Origin: Alicyclobacillus mali NBRC 102425
GTDB lineage: Bacteria > Bacillota > Bacilli > Alicyclobacillales > Alicyclobacillaceae
Assembly: GCF_001570745.1 (NCBI RefSeq)
Contig: NZ_BCSG01000007.1
Location: forward strand, 1-64,000
Reading direction: 5' to 3'
DNA: 64,000 nt
Positions 40,231 to 48,968 of this stretch are shown one piece after another (position 1 is the stretch's first letter; every line of letters begins with the position of its first letter). Both the position numbers and the translations under genes were made by a program. The notes under the pieces were generated by a model. The model worked only from the letters and a program-made list of their open reading frames with translations, searched no databases and was not told the origin of the DNA.

Positions 40231-42149
40231 GTCAGGATCGGCGGGAGATGCCAGCCATGCGTCCGCCTATGCCCATGCGCCACGGCGGGATGAGGCCGGG
40301 AATGCCCGTCCAGAAGCCGAAGGATTTCGGCGGAACCGCGCGCCGGCTCATGCAGTACTTCCGGCCGCACGCATGGCGCATCGCTCTGGTGTTCGTGATG
40401 ACCGTGCTCGGGACGCTCTTTTCCATCCTTGGCCCGGACGTCATGAAGGGCATCACGAACGATCTCGTCGCAGGGCTGCGGCACAAGTGGATGCATTTGC
40501 CCGGCCCGGCGTTCAACTGGGTGGACATTGTGCGCGTGCTGGAGGAACTGACGGGCCTCTACGTGCTGTCGAGCCTGTTCAGCTACCTGCAGCAGTACTT
40601 GATGGCTGGCGTGGCCCAGAAAACCGTGTACGCGCTCCGGCGGGACGTGTACGCGAAGCTCGAGCGTTTGCCGCTTTCGTTCTTCGACGGGCGCCCCATC
40701 GGCGATGTCATGAGCCGTTTCGTGAACGACTTCGACAACATCGGCAACACCCTGCAGCAGGCGTTGCTTCAGTTCGTATCGAGCATCGTGACGTTTGTCG
40801 GCGTGATCGCGGTGATGTTGTCCATCAGCCCGCTGATGACGCTCGTGATGTTTCTCACGTTGCCGCTGTCGTTTTACGTGACGCGGTTTGTCACGAAGCG
40901 ATCGCAGGGGTTTTTCGTGGGTCAGCAGCGGTCTTTGGGGCTCTTGAACGGCCACATCGAAGAGATGTACACCGGGCACGCCATCGTGCGGGCGTTCAAC
41001 ATGGAGCGGCGCGCGCTGGAGACGTTCGACAGCCACAACGAGGCCCTGTACGAGTCGGGGTGGCGGGCACAGTTCGTGTCGGGGCTCATCTTCCCGCTCA
41101 ACAACTTTATCGGCAACCTGGGGTACGTGCTTGTCAGCGTGATTGGTGGGCTTTTTGTGGCGCGAGGCACCATCACCATTGGGGACATCCAGGCGTTCAT
41201 CCTGTACGCGCGCCAGTTCTCCCAGCCCATCACCCAGCTTTCGAGCATCTCCAACGTCATTCAGTCGACCATCGCGTCCGCGGAGCGGATCTTCGAGCTG
41301 CTGGATGAGCCGGAGGAGGTGCCCGATCCCGCCGAGCCCGTGCGCCTGATCGATCCGAGGGGCGCCGTGGCGTTTCACCACGTCTCCTTCCGCTACAAGG
41401 ACGATCAGCCGCTCATCGAGGATCTGAATCTCGAGGTCGCGGCGGGACAGACCGTGGCCATCGTCGGCCCGACCGGAGCTGGCAAGACGACGCTCGTCAA
41501 TCTGCTGATGCGGTTCTACGACGTGCGCGAGGGTTTTATCACCATCGATGGCGTCGACATTCGCGACATGACGCGCGCGGATCTCCGCAATCTCTACGGC
41601 ATGGTGCTCCAGGACACGTGGCTGTTCCACGGCTCCATCCGGGAGAACATCGCGTACGGACGGCCCGGCGCCACTGAGGACGAGATCCTTCGCGCGGCGC
41701 GAGCGGCGCGGGCGGACCACTTTATTCGCACGCTGCCAGACGGCTATGACACCGTCATTAATGAAGAGGCATCGAACCTGTCTCAGGGACAGAAGCAGCT
41801 CATCACCATCGCCCGTGCCATTTTGGCCGATCCCGCCATTCTCATTCTGGACGAGGCCACCTCGAGCGTGGACACGCGAACCGAGCTTCTGATTCAAGAG
41901 GCGATGCAACGATTGATGGAGGGCAGGACGAGTTTTGTCATCGCGCACCGGCTGTCCACCATTCAAAACGCCGACCAGATCCTCGTCATGAATCACGGCC
42001 GAGTGATCGAGCAGGGAACACATCGCGAGCTCTTGGAAAAGGAAGGATTTTACGCCAAGTTGTATCGCAGCCAGTTTGCCGGATCGAGCGTCGACGAAGC
42101 CCTGCGCGAGGCGTCTCGAGGCGCCGCGGCACCTCTTGGCGGCGTGTGA
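40227..42149 (+). CDS. Heterodimeric ABC exporter subunit, YfiC/TM288-like
   Basis: 640 residues from ATG 40227. A Met/Pro/Gly-rich N-terminal tail (MRPPMPMRHGGMRPGMPVQK) precedes six helices, as in other YfiC/TM288 proteins. Walker A GPTGAGKTT near 415; signature LSQGQKQ; Walker B LILDE with catalytic Glu543. Canonical partner of the degenerate subunit before it. Followed by a 73-base gap. Confidence 0.92.
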   Translation: MSQDRREMPAMRPPMPMRHGGMRPGMPVQKPKDFGGTARRLMQYFRPHAWRIALVFVMTVLGTLFSILGPDVMKGITNDLVAGLRHKWMHLPGPAFNWVDIVRVLEELTGLYVLSSLFSYLQQYLMAGVAQKTVYALRRDVYAKLERLPLSFFDGRPIGDVMSRFVNDFDNIGNTLQQALLQFVSSIVTFVGVIAVMLSISPLMTLVMFLTLPLSFYVTRFVTKRSQGFFVGQQRSLGLLNGHIEEMYTGHAIVRAFNMERRALETFDSHNEALYESGWRAQFVSGLIFPLNNFIGNLGYVLVSVIGGLFVARGTITIGDIQAFILYARQFSQPITQLSSISNVIQSTIASAERIFELLDEPEEVPDPAEPVRLIDPRGAVAFHHVSFRYKDDQPLIEDLNLEVAAGQTVAIVGPTGAGKTTLVNLLMRFYDVREGFITIDGVDIRDMTRADLRNLYGMVLQDTWLFHGSIRENIAYGRPGATEDEILRAARAARADHFIRTLPDGYDTVINEEASNLSQGQKQLITIARAILADPAILILDEATSSVDTRTELLIQEAMQRLMEGRTSFVIAHRLSTIQNADQILVMNHGRVIEQGTHRELLEKEGFYAKLYRSQFAGSSVDEALREASRGAAAPLGGV

Positions 42150-42222
42150 TTGATGTATGGATGAAAAAGGAAAATGGCGGGCAAGCTAAGGGACATCCAC
42201 TGGTTGCATGGAGGGATGTTCG

Positions 42223-42813
42223 ATGCTGCCCGCTCTTTTGCTCTCCTTCGCCATCTCGGGCGTCTCACCCGCTAGCCCGCAGGCGACATCAGGCGCGACC
42301 CGCGAGATCGTGTACGGTCCGACCGTGCACGCGGTTCGCCTCGATACGGCCCACCACGTGGTGACGGTCGATCTTCGGCCCGTCGCAACGCCGCGAGCGT
42401 CGTCTGCGGAGGCCACGGACGGGCGCGGGGTCACGGCGCCCACATCGCCCGACGCCTACACGGACGGGCGCGCCATTACGGCACCGGTCTCTCCGCACGC
42501 GTACACCGACGGACGGGATACCGGCCGCGGAGCGCAGGCAGACCGCGGATCGCTCGTCCTGTCTGTGCCACTCGGCTGGGAGCTCGACGTCGAAGGAGCT
42601 CAGGCGCTCTCGTGTCAGATGCGCACGGCGGATCTTCAACGCAACGCGTTCCAGCCGATGTCGGACGCGTCGAATCGGCTCAGGCGCCGTTTTCTGCTTG
42701 GACAAGCGGGGTCCTACCGCTTGGTCACCACGCGCGCGGACGGTGTGGCGCGGGTCCTTGACACCGTCATCGTGTCGCCCCATCTTCGCGAGCCGGTCAT
42801 TGGCGCGCCGTGA
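42223..42813 (+). CDS. Secreted protein with short tandem repeats, unknown family
   Basis: 196 residues from ATG 42223 (GGAGGG 7 bases before; an ATG at 42208 overlaps that site). N-terminal signal MLPALLLSFAISGVSPASPQ. Residues about 65-105 contain a repeated 17-residue unit: TDGRGVTAPTSPDAY, TDGRAITAPVSPHAY, TDGRDTGRG. The C-terminal half (SLVLSVPLGWELDVEGAQAL onward) looks like a small beta domain. No family recognised. Convergent with the LigB-like gene, so it ends its own transcript. Confidence 0.65.
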   Translation: MLPALLLSFAISGVSPASPQATSGATREIVYGPTVHAVRLDTAHHVVTVDLRPVATPRASSAEATDGRGVTAPTSPDAYTDGRAITAPVSPHAYTDGRDTGRGAQADRGSLVLSVPLGWELDVEGAQALSCQMRTADLQRNAFQPMSDASNRLRRRFLLGQAGSYRLVTTRADGVARVLDTVIVSPHLREPVIGAP

Positions 42814-42835
42814 CCGTTAGTTGACAAGGGTCTTT

Positions 42836-43675
42836 TCACACCAACTGGGCGCACAACATGCCAAAATACGTGGGGCGCTCGTACGAAAGGACGTGTGGAT
42901 GCCGCTCTTCCTTGGGCACCGCCCCTGCGAGCACGAGCGCCTGCCAAATGCCATCGGGCCGCGCGTTTTGAATCCTCTCACTCGGTAACGCCGCCAGTTC
43001 TTCGAGTCGGCCCGACGCGATGTTTTGCTCCACCTCGGCGTCGAGACGGGCGGCGTCTTCGTGGTAGCCGTACGGCCCGTCTTCTGCGTGCGCGTGCGCC
43101 CAGTCGCAGCTCGCAATCAGGGCAGCCCGGCGATGCAGCGCATCGCATGCGGCTCGAATCGCTTGGCCGAGACGAACGTGTTCTTCGTATGGGCGCGACG
43201 TCGCCGTCTGAATCACCACCACTGGGCGATCCGGCATGAAGAAAAGCGGGATGATGGTTCCCCAGTCGAGCGGGAGCGTGGACAGCGGACCTTCCGCGGT
43301 GGCGAAGTTGAGGACCGCGAGCGGCAGGTGGGAGGAAGCGAACTTTGCGATCTTTCGCGCGAGCTCGCGATCCACGGCGCGGCGCATGTGGACAAAGTTG
43401 CCCTTGTCGGGACGGTGGGCGCGGACCATGAGTGCCGCGGTCTGCTCGCTGAGTTCGCCCTCCATGTAGGCGCTTGCACTAAGGGTGAACTGGCCCTCCG
43501 CGCGGATGCCGTGGGGGGTGATGACGATGAACGCGTCGGGATCGGCGGTCTTCGCGGCGCGGCCGAGTTCGACAAGGCTTGCGCGCGTTTTGGCCATCAG
43601 GTCCGGACCCTCGCCGACCAGTTCAGGGAGAACGGGCAAGCCGTGTGGTGCGATGGCTGCAAAGACGATGCTCAT
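42836..43675 (-). CDS. LigB/MEMO-family extradiol-dioxygenase-like protein
   Basis: 279 residues from ATG 43675 (GGAGG upstream). LigB-fold signatures: AAIAPHGLPVLPE with a metal-type His near 11, FIVITPHGIRAEGQF near 50 with a second His, and ASCDWAHAHAEDGPYGYHEDAARLD near 190. Related to class III extradiol ring-cleavage dioxygenases and MEMO proteins of unknown chemistry. Not fused to an AMMECR1 domain. Isolated between a secreted protein and the formate cluster; a catabolic role cannot be concluded. Confidence 0.8.
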   Translation of the reverse strand: MSIVFAAIAPHGLPVLPELVGEGPDLMAKTRASLVELGRAAKTADPDAFIVITPHGIRAEGQFTLSASAYMEGELSEQTAALMVRAHRPDKGNFVHMRRAVDRELARKIAKFASSHLPLAVLNFATAEGPLSTLPLDWGTIIPLFFMPDRPVVVIQTATSRPYEEHVRLGQAIRAACDALHRRAALIASCDWAHAHAEDGPYGYHEDAARLDAEVEQNIASGRLEELAALPSERIQNARPDGIWQALVLAGAVPKEERHPHVLSYERPTYFGMLCAQLV

Positions 43676-43726
43676 GGAATCGCCTCCTGACGTCACTGTA
43701 GACGAAATCTCGGGGGAATGCCACAT

Positions 43727-43755
43727 TTGGCTGACGTAAGAGAAGCGGCTACAAT
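43727..43755 (+). promoter_or_regulatory. Promoter of the DUF2294 gene
   Basis: -35 TTGGCT (43727-43732), 17-base spacer, -10 TACAAT (43750-43755), about 38 bases before the start at 43793. Confidence 0.6.
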
Positions 43756-43792
43756 AGAGTCAGAGGAGCGAGACGGCCGGGGGCGATGGGGA

Positions 43793-44206
43793 ATGCCGAG
43801 GAGTCGCGAGCAGGCGTTTAACGAGATCGTTCGCAGGGTTCGGAAGGAATGCTTCGGCAAGGGGCCGGAGCGGATCCACACGGTGTTCGTGGACAACATG
43901 GCCATCTCCGTGCTGCAAGGCAATCTGACGCCGACGGAGAAGTTTATCAGTCGAACACCCGAAGGGGCCGAGATGGTGCGCCTGGCGCGGACGAGCATGA
44001 TTCAGGAGCTGTACAAGCGGAAGGTCCCGGAGGGTCTCGAAGAGGTGGCGGGCTCAAAATTTCTGTACCTGTTCTCCGATTTCAAGGTCGAGGAGGACAT
44101 GGGCGTTTCGGTGTTCATTTTTGAGCGCTCCATTCCGAAAGAGCCCCTTCCGGATGGGTTCGTCTGTGGCAAACAAGCGAATCAAGCGCAAGAATCCGCA
44201 GAATGA
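43793..44206 (+). CDS. DUF2294 protein (YrhF-like)
   Basis: 137 residues. The Na-translocating/MpsC-like DUF2294 pattern is clear: ECFGKGPERIHTVFVDNMAI near 20, then VLQGNLTPTEKFI. No transmembrane segment. In B. subtilis the homologue YrhF lies beside a formate dehydrogenase and an FNT channel, as here. The ATG at 43793 has only GGGGA before it; other starts are worse. Function unknown; the conserved neighbourhood suggests a link to formate or bicarbonate/ion balance. Confidence 0.82.
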   Translation: MPRSREQAFNEIVRRVRKECFGKGPERIHTVFVDNMAISVLQGNLTPTEKFISRTPEGAEMVRLARTSMIQELYKRKVPEGLEEVAGSKFLYLFSDFKVEEDMGVSVFIFERSIPKEPLPDGFVCGKQANQAQESAE

Positions 44207-44229
44207 GTTGTATTCGGTTTCACCTTGAA

Positions 44230-44240
44230 CGTGGTATAAT
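44230..44240 (+). promoter_or_regulatory. Extended -10 promoter before the formate channel
   Basis: GTGGTATAAT: a consensus TATAAT at 44235-44240 preceded by TGn, an extended -10. No good -35. Transcription would start near 44247, leaving a 260-base leader before the FNT gene. Confidence 0.6.
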
Positions 44241-44334
44241 GTAGGCGCGTGGCGGGTGCATTCGCGTGAGTGGGCGCGCTACGAAACAATTGGCTCGGCG
44301 CTTGAATGGTTGGCCTGTAGGTTCTGCAGGCGAA

Positions 44335-44383
44335 CACATCGGCACAAGTTGACCGCGATGTGCGGCAATTTGTGTCTTTTTTT
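44335..44383 (+). promoter_or_regulatory. Terminator with a competing structure in the formate-channel leader
   Basis: CACAAGTTG-A-CCGC-GATGT-GCGG-CAATTTGTG (44343-44374) folds into a 13-bp stem with one bulge and one G-U pair. TC and seven T follow, so it is a good intrinsic terminator. CACATCG (44335-44341) is perfectly complementary to CGATGTG (44356-44362) inside the terminator, giving an alternative anti-terminator hairpin. It lies about 125 bases before the FNT start. The ligand or signal is unknown; no known riboswitch class is recognised. The rest of the 300-base gap has only a GCCTG/CAGGC hairpin near 44313-44331. Confidence 0.6.
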
Positions 44384-44506
44384 GTGTGTGCAGCGGATGG
44401 GTCATCATGGTTTTTGTTTTAGGTATGAAGCTCGCCGCGCTGCACAAGGTAAGGTTGGGCACGATGTGAACCAGAAGAGCGCTGAGGAGAAAAGGGTGAG
44501 AGTCGA

Positions 44507-45298
44507 ATGAGCAACGGGTTCTTGAGTCCAGCGGAAATTGCGCAACTGGCAGTGGGGGTCGGGGAAAAGAAGTCGAAGGAAACATGGTGGAAGCTGCTGA
44601 TTCTCGGCATTCTGGCAGGCGCATTCATTGCGCTCGGGTTCCTCGTCGACATCCGGGTGACGGCCAGCCTGCCGGACAGCCTCGCGTCCATCAAGAGCCT
44701 AATCGGCGGCGCCGTGTTTCCGGTCGGCCTCATGCTTGTGGTCATCGCGGGCGCCGAACTCCTCACCGGCAACATGATGACGGTGCCCATCGCCGTGCAC
44801 GCGGGCCGCGCGAGCATCGGAGGCCTCGTGTACAACTGGTTCTGGGTGCTGATTGGAAACCTTTTGGGTTCGCTGTTTGTGGCGGGCGCGTTCGGCGTCG
44901 GCGCGCACCTGCTCACGGCGGATCCGTTCAAGGCGACGGTCATTGCCATCGCGACGGCCAAAGCGAAGCTCGCGTTCGGGCCGACCATTCTGTCTGCCAT
45001 CGGGTGTAACTGGTTGGTCTGCCTCGCCGTTTGGATGGCGTATGGTGCGAAGGACATCGTGAGCAAGATCTTCGCCATCTGGTTCCCCATCATGGCGTTT
45101 GTGGCCATCGGCTTTCAGCACGTCGTGGCCAACATGTTCGTCTTGCCGGCAGGTCTGTGGGTCGGCGCCGACTATTCATGGGGGAAGATCATCGAGGAAT
45201 GGTGCGGCGCGTTCATCGGCAACGCCATCGGCGGCTGGATTTTCACCGCGCTCGCCTATTATCTCGTCTACCTGACGAAGTCCCGCCGCGAGGCTTGA
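44507..45298 (+). CDS. Formate/nitrite transporter (FNT) family channel
   Basis: 263 residues with six hydrophobic segments. FNT signatures: GAVFPVGLMLVVIAGAELLTGN near 65-87, and the second half-repeat IGCNWLVCLAVWMAYGAKD near 165. Moves formate or a related small anion across the membrane. AAAGGGTGAG lies before ATG 44507. Placed between DUF2294 and formate dehydrogenase genes, matching YrhG of Bacillus; a formate role is likely. Confidence 0.92.
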   Translation: MSNGFLSPAEIAQLAVGVGEKKSKETWWKLLILGILAGAFIALGFLVDIRVTASLPDSLASIKSLIGGAVFPVGLMLVVIAGAELLTGNMMTVPIAVHAGRASIGGLVYNWFWVLIGNLLGSLFVAGAFGVGAHLLTADPFKATVIAIATAKAKLAFGPTILSAIGCNWLVCLAVWMAYGAKDIVSKIFAIWFPIMAFVAIGFQHVVANMFVLPAGLWVGADYSWGKIIEEWCGAFIGNAIGGWIFTALAYYLVYLTKSRREA

Positions 45299-45413
45299 GT
45301 CGCTCGCTCCGTCGCCCGCCCGCCATCGGCCGCGCCCTTGCCGTGGGGCGCGGCACGTCTACGTGGCCGTCTGTCTCCTCTCGCGCAAACTGAAAGAGAA
45401 AGGGGATATCGGC

Positions 45414-48398
45414 ATGATCGATATCAGGACCGAAGCCCAGGCCGAGTCGGGAACCGTGCAACTCGAGATCGACGGCAAGCAAGTCTCTGTGGAACAAGGT
45501 GCGTCTGTGCTCGACGCCATCCTGTCCACGGGGCAGGAACATCCGCACGTCTGTTATCATCCGGCGCTCGGCCCCATTGAGACGTGCGACACCTGTATCG
45601 TCGAGATCGACGGACAGCTGACCCGCGCGTGCTCCACGCCTGCGGCCCAAGGCATGGAGGTTCGCACCAAGTCTGTGGCCGCGCGGTACGCCCGCAAAGA
45701 GGCCATGGACCGCATCTTGAAAAATCACGAGTTGTACTGCACCGTGTGCGACAACAACAACGGCAACTGCGTGCTGCACAACACGGTGATGGAGATGGGC
45801 GTGGAGCATCAGGCGTACCCGTTCACGCCCAAGCCGTACGAAGTCGACATGTCGAATCCGTTCTATCGGTATGATCCGCAGCAGTGCATCCTTTGCGGCC
45901 GCTGCGTCGAGGCGTGCCAAAACCTGCAGGTGAGCGAGGTTCTCTCCATCGCGTGGGATCGCGAGGTGCCGCGGGTTATCTGGGACAACGATGTTCCCAT
46001 CAACGAGTCGTCGTGCGTCTCGTGTGGCCACTGCGTGACGGTGTGTCCGACCAACGCGCTCATGGAAAAATCCATGCTCGGGGAAGCGGGCTTTCTCACG
46101 GGCATCGAGAAACCGACGCTGGACAAGATGATCGACATCACCAAGAAGGTCGAACCTGGCTACTCGTCCATCTTCGTCGTCTCGGAAATTGAGCACGAGA
46201 TGCGCGAGGCGCGCATTCAGAAGACGAAGACGGTCTGCACGTATTGCGGCGTGGGCTGCGCGTTCGACGTGTGGACGAAGGATCGCCACATCCTCAAGGT
46301 CGAGCCGCAGATGGAGGCGCCGGTCAACCAGATCTCGACGTGCGTCAAGGGCAAGTTCGGCTGGGAGTTCGTGAACAGTCCGGACCGCCTGACCAAGCCG
46401 CTGGTGCGCAGGGGCGACCGATTCGTGGAAGTGAGCTGGGACGAGGCGCTTGACGTGATCGAACAGCGCGTCAAGGAGATCCAGGCCAAGCATGGCTACG
46501 ACGCCGTCGCGTTCATCTCGTCGTCCAAGACGACCAACGAAGAGAACTACCTGATGCAGAAGCTGGCGCGCGCCGTCATGCACACGAACAACATCGACAA
46601 CTGCTCGCGCTACTGTCAGTCGCCTGCGACCGAAGCGCTGCGGCGGACGATGGGGCTGGGCGGCGATACCGGGTCCATCAAGGACCTCGAGTTGGCCGAT
46701 CTCGTCCTCATCGTGGGCGCAAACCCCGCCGAGGCGCACCCCGTCCTGTCGACGCGTCTCCGCCGGGCACAGAAGAAGCGGGGCCAGAAGCACATTGTGG
46801 CCGATCTGCGTCGCAACATCATGGCCACGCGCGCCGATCTCTTCATTCAGCCGCGCCAGGGCACGGATTTGGTGTGGCTGTCCGCGGTGACGAAGTACAT
46901 CATCGACCAGGGCCGGCACGACGAGGCGTTTCTGCGGGATCGCGTGAATGGTTTCGATGAGTACCTCCGATCGCTTGAAAAGTTCACGTTGGACTACGCG
47001 AGCGAAGTCTGCGGCCTGCGCAAAGAGGAACTCATTCGCGTGGCCGAGATGATCATGGATGCAGAGCGTGTCGCGGTGTGCTGGGCCATGGGCGTGACGC
47101 AGCACCGCGGAGGCAGCGACACGTCAACTGCCATCTGCAACTTGCTGCTGGCGACTGGAAACGCGGCGCGTCCAGGGACGGGCGCCTATCCGCTGCGCGG
47201 TCACAACAACGTGCAGGGAGCGGGCGACATGGGCTGCGCGCCTCCGTTCCTGCCGGGATACGAGCGCGTGGATAACGAAGAACAGCGGCGCAAGTGGGAG
47301 AAACTCTGGGGCGTCGAGTTGCCGATCACGCCAGGTCTCAACAACCATCAGATGGTGGATGCGATTCACGAAGGCAAGCTGAAGGCCATGTATCTCTGCG
47401 GAGAGGACATGGCGGTGGTCGATTCCAACGCCAACTATGTTGAGGACGCGCTCAGGAAACTCGAGTTCTTCGTGGTCCAGGACGTCTTCCTCTCCAAGAC
47501 CGCGCAGTTCGCCGACGTGGTCCTTCCGGCGTGCCCGAGCCTTGAGAAGGAGGGCACATTCACGAACACCGAGCGGCGCATCCAGCGCTTGTACAAGGTC
47601 CTGGATCCGTTGGGCGACTCCAAGCCTGACTGGGAGATCATTCAGATGGTCGCGAACCGGTTTGGCGCCAATTGGAACTACACATCTCCGCGCGAGATTT
47701 TCGAGGAGATGGCGAGCGCGGCCGATCTGTTCCGCGGGGCGTCGTATGACCGCCTCGAAGGCTATCGGAGTCTGCAGTGGCCCGTGCTTCCGGACGGCAC
47801 CGACACGCCGCTTCTGTACACGGACGGCTTCGCGTTCCCCGACAAGAAGGCGCGGCTCTATCCAGTCGACTGGACGCCGCCCATCGAAGTGGAGGAAGCG
47901 TACGATCTGGAACTGAATAATGGGCGCTTGCTGGAGCATTTCCACGAGGGCAACATGACGAGCCGGGTGCCCGGTATTCACGAAAAAGTGCCAGAGACCT
48001 TCGTCGAGATTTCACCGGAGCTCGCAAAGGAGCGCGGCGTCCAGGACGGCGCACTGGTGCGCCTCATCTCACCGTATGGAAGCATCAGGGTGCGCGTGGC
48101 TGTGACGGATCGCGTGTCTGGCAAGCATGTGTATGTTCCCCTCTTGTCCCACGCGGATGAGGAGGCAGTCAATCGCCTGACGTCGAGCGATCACGACACC
48201 GTCACATACACGCCCGCCTACAAGGAGATGCGCGTTCGCATGGAGGTCATCCAATCGTGCGGCGAGCCGCCCATCAAGCGCGGAAACTTCCGCCTCGGCA
48301 AGCCGAACCCACAGCCCGGGGTCAACGTCGAGCAGAAGTGGACGCGCAAGGACTACGTGCCGCTGGTGACGGACGGCGCGCTCGTGAAGGAGGGCTGA
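45414..48398 (+). CDS. fdhF: Formate dehydrogenase, molybdopterin catalytic subunit (FdhA/YrhE type)
   Basis: 994 residues from ATG 45414 (AAAGGGG upstream). Domain order: N-terminal [2Fe-2S] ferredoxin domain (CYHP...CDTC...C near 45-70), a His-Cys3 cluster (HELYCTVCDNNNGNC near 105-125), two [4Fe-4S] clusters (CILCGRCVEAC, CVSCGHCVTVC near 160-220), then the molybdopterin oxidoreductase with its own cluster (CTYCGVGC). The metal ligand position in NCSRYCQSP is Cys401, not selenocysteine. Oxidises formate to CO2, probably reducing NAD+ or a quinone partner not encoded nearby. Followed 3 bases later by DUF1641. Confidence 0.93.
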   Translation: MIDIRTEAQAESGTVQLEIDGKQVSVEQGASVLDAILSTGQEHPHVCYHPALGPIETCDTCIVEIDGQLTRACSTPAAQGMEVRTKSVAARYARKEAMDRILKNHELYCTVCDNNNGNCVLHNTVMEMGVEHQAYPFTPKPYEVDMSNPFYRYDPQQCILCGRCVEACQNLQVSEVLSIAWDREVPRVIWDNDVPINESSCVSCGHCVTVCPTNALMEKSMLGEAGFLTGIEKPTLDKMIDITKKVEPGYSSIFVVSEIEHEMREARIQKTKTVCTYCGVGCAFDVWTKDRHILKVEPQMEAPVNQISTCVKGKFGWEFVNSPDRLTKPLVRRGDRFVEVSWDEALDVIEQRVKEIQAKHGYDAVAFISSSKTTNEENYLMQKLARAVMHTNNIDNCSRYCQSPATEALRRTMGLGGDTGSIKDLELADLVLIVGANPAEAHPVLSTRLRRAQKKRGQKHIVADLRRNIMATRADLFIQPRQGTDLVWLSAVTKYIIDQGRHDEAFLRDRVNGFDEYLRSLEKFTLDYASEVCGLRKEELIRVAEMIMDAERVAVCWAMGVTQHRGGSDTSTAICNLLLATGNAARPGTGAYPLRGHNNVQGAGDMGCAPPFLPGYERVDNEEQRRKWEKLWGVELPITPGLNNHQMVDAIHEGKLKAMYLCGEDMAVVDSNANYVEDALRKLEFFVVQDVFLSKTAQFADVVLPACPSLEKEGTFTNTERRIQRLYKVLDPLGDSKPDWEIIQMVANRFGANWNYTSPREIFEEMASAADLFRGASYDRLEGYRSLQWPVLPDGTDTPLLYTDGFAFPDKKARLYPVDWTPPIEVEEAYDLELNNGRLLEHFHEGNMTSRVPGIHEKVPETFVEISPELAKERGVQDGALVRLISPYGSIRVRVAVTDRVSGKHVYVPLLSHADEEAVNRLTSSDHDTVTYTPAYKEMRVRMEVIQSCGEPPIKRGNFRLGKPNPQPGVNVEQKWTRKDYVPLVTDGALVKEG

Positions 48399-48401
48399 GC
48401 C

Positions 48402-48899
48402 ATGGGAGAACCGATTCGTGTGATTGAGCGCCGGGGAGAGACGCTCGAGGAGCGGCGCCAGCGCGTCCTCGAGCGTTTGGCCGATGCTGTGGTCCACGAG
48501 GAGCAGGCGGCGGAGCGGCTGATTCAGCTTGTGGCGCTGGCTGAGGACAAAGGTTTGCTGCCCATGTTGACCGCGCTTCTCGAACGAGGAGACCGGGTGA
48601 TGGCCCACGTCGTGGATCTCCTCGCCCGAGACGAATACGCTTCTGCGCTTCAGAATGCGATTGGTTTGGCGCAGGCGCTTGGAAAATTGGATTCTGAGGT
48701 ATTGGCGAACCTGGTGGACGGCGTGGCAGAGGGGTTGGCGGATGTCAAACAGGCGACGGTGGCTGATGGCAAGCCGCTCGGCATCTTCGAACTGCTCGCG
48801 CTGCTGAAGGATCCGAATGTATCGTATGCCATTCGCTTTCTTTTACGCTTTTTGTCGGGGATGGGCAAAGCCCTTAGGCCGCCAGTCTCACCGGATTGA
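48402..48899 (+). CDS. DUF1641 protein (YrhD-like), formate dehydrogenase accessory
   Basis: 165 residues, mainly helical. The DUF1641 core GLLPMLTALLERGDRVMAHVVDLL and the C-terminal GIFELLALLKDPNVSYAIRFLLRFL are typical. These proteins accompany YrhE-type formate dehydrogenases and are sometimes annotated as an accessory subunit; the mechanism is unknown. Start ATG 48402 follows the FdhA stop by 3 bases. Confidence 0.88.
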   Translation: MGEPIRVIERRGETLEERRQRVLERLADAVVHEEQAAERLIQLVALAEDKGLLPMLTALLERGDRVMAHVVDLLARDEYASALQNAIGLAQALGKLDSEVLANLVDGVAEGLADVKQATVADGKPLGIFELLALLKDPNVSYAIRFLLRFLSGMGKALRPPVSPD

Positions 48900-48929
48900 C
48901 GGCGCAATTTCTCGGGAAATGTCGAAGGA

Positions 48930-48968
48930 AACAAGCAGCCGCGGACGGAAACGCCGCGGCTGTTTGTT
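48930..48968. terminator. Bidirectional terminator between formate cluster and NDH-2
   Basis: Arms AACAAGCAGCCGCGG and CCGCGGCTGTTTGTT pair over 15 positions with one G-U; loop ACGGAAACG. T-rich on both strands. Separates the convergent DUF1641 and NDH-2 genes. Confidence 0.8.

Noticed and set aside
44240-44340. tRNA or known riboswitch in the formate-channel leader
   Set aside because: No cloverleaf and no match by eye to ZTP, THF, Moco or fluoride consensus; only the terminator and its competitor could be supported.
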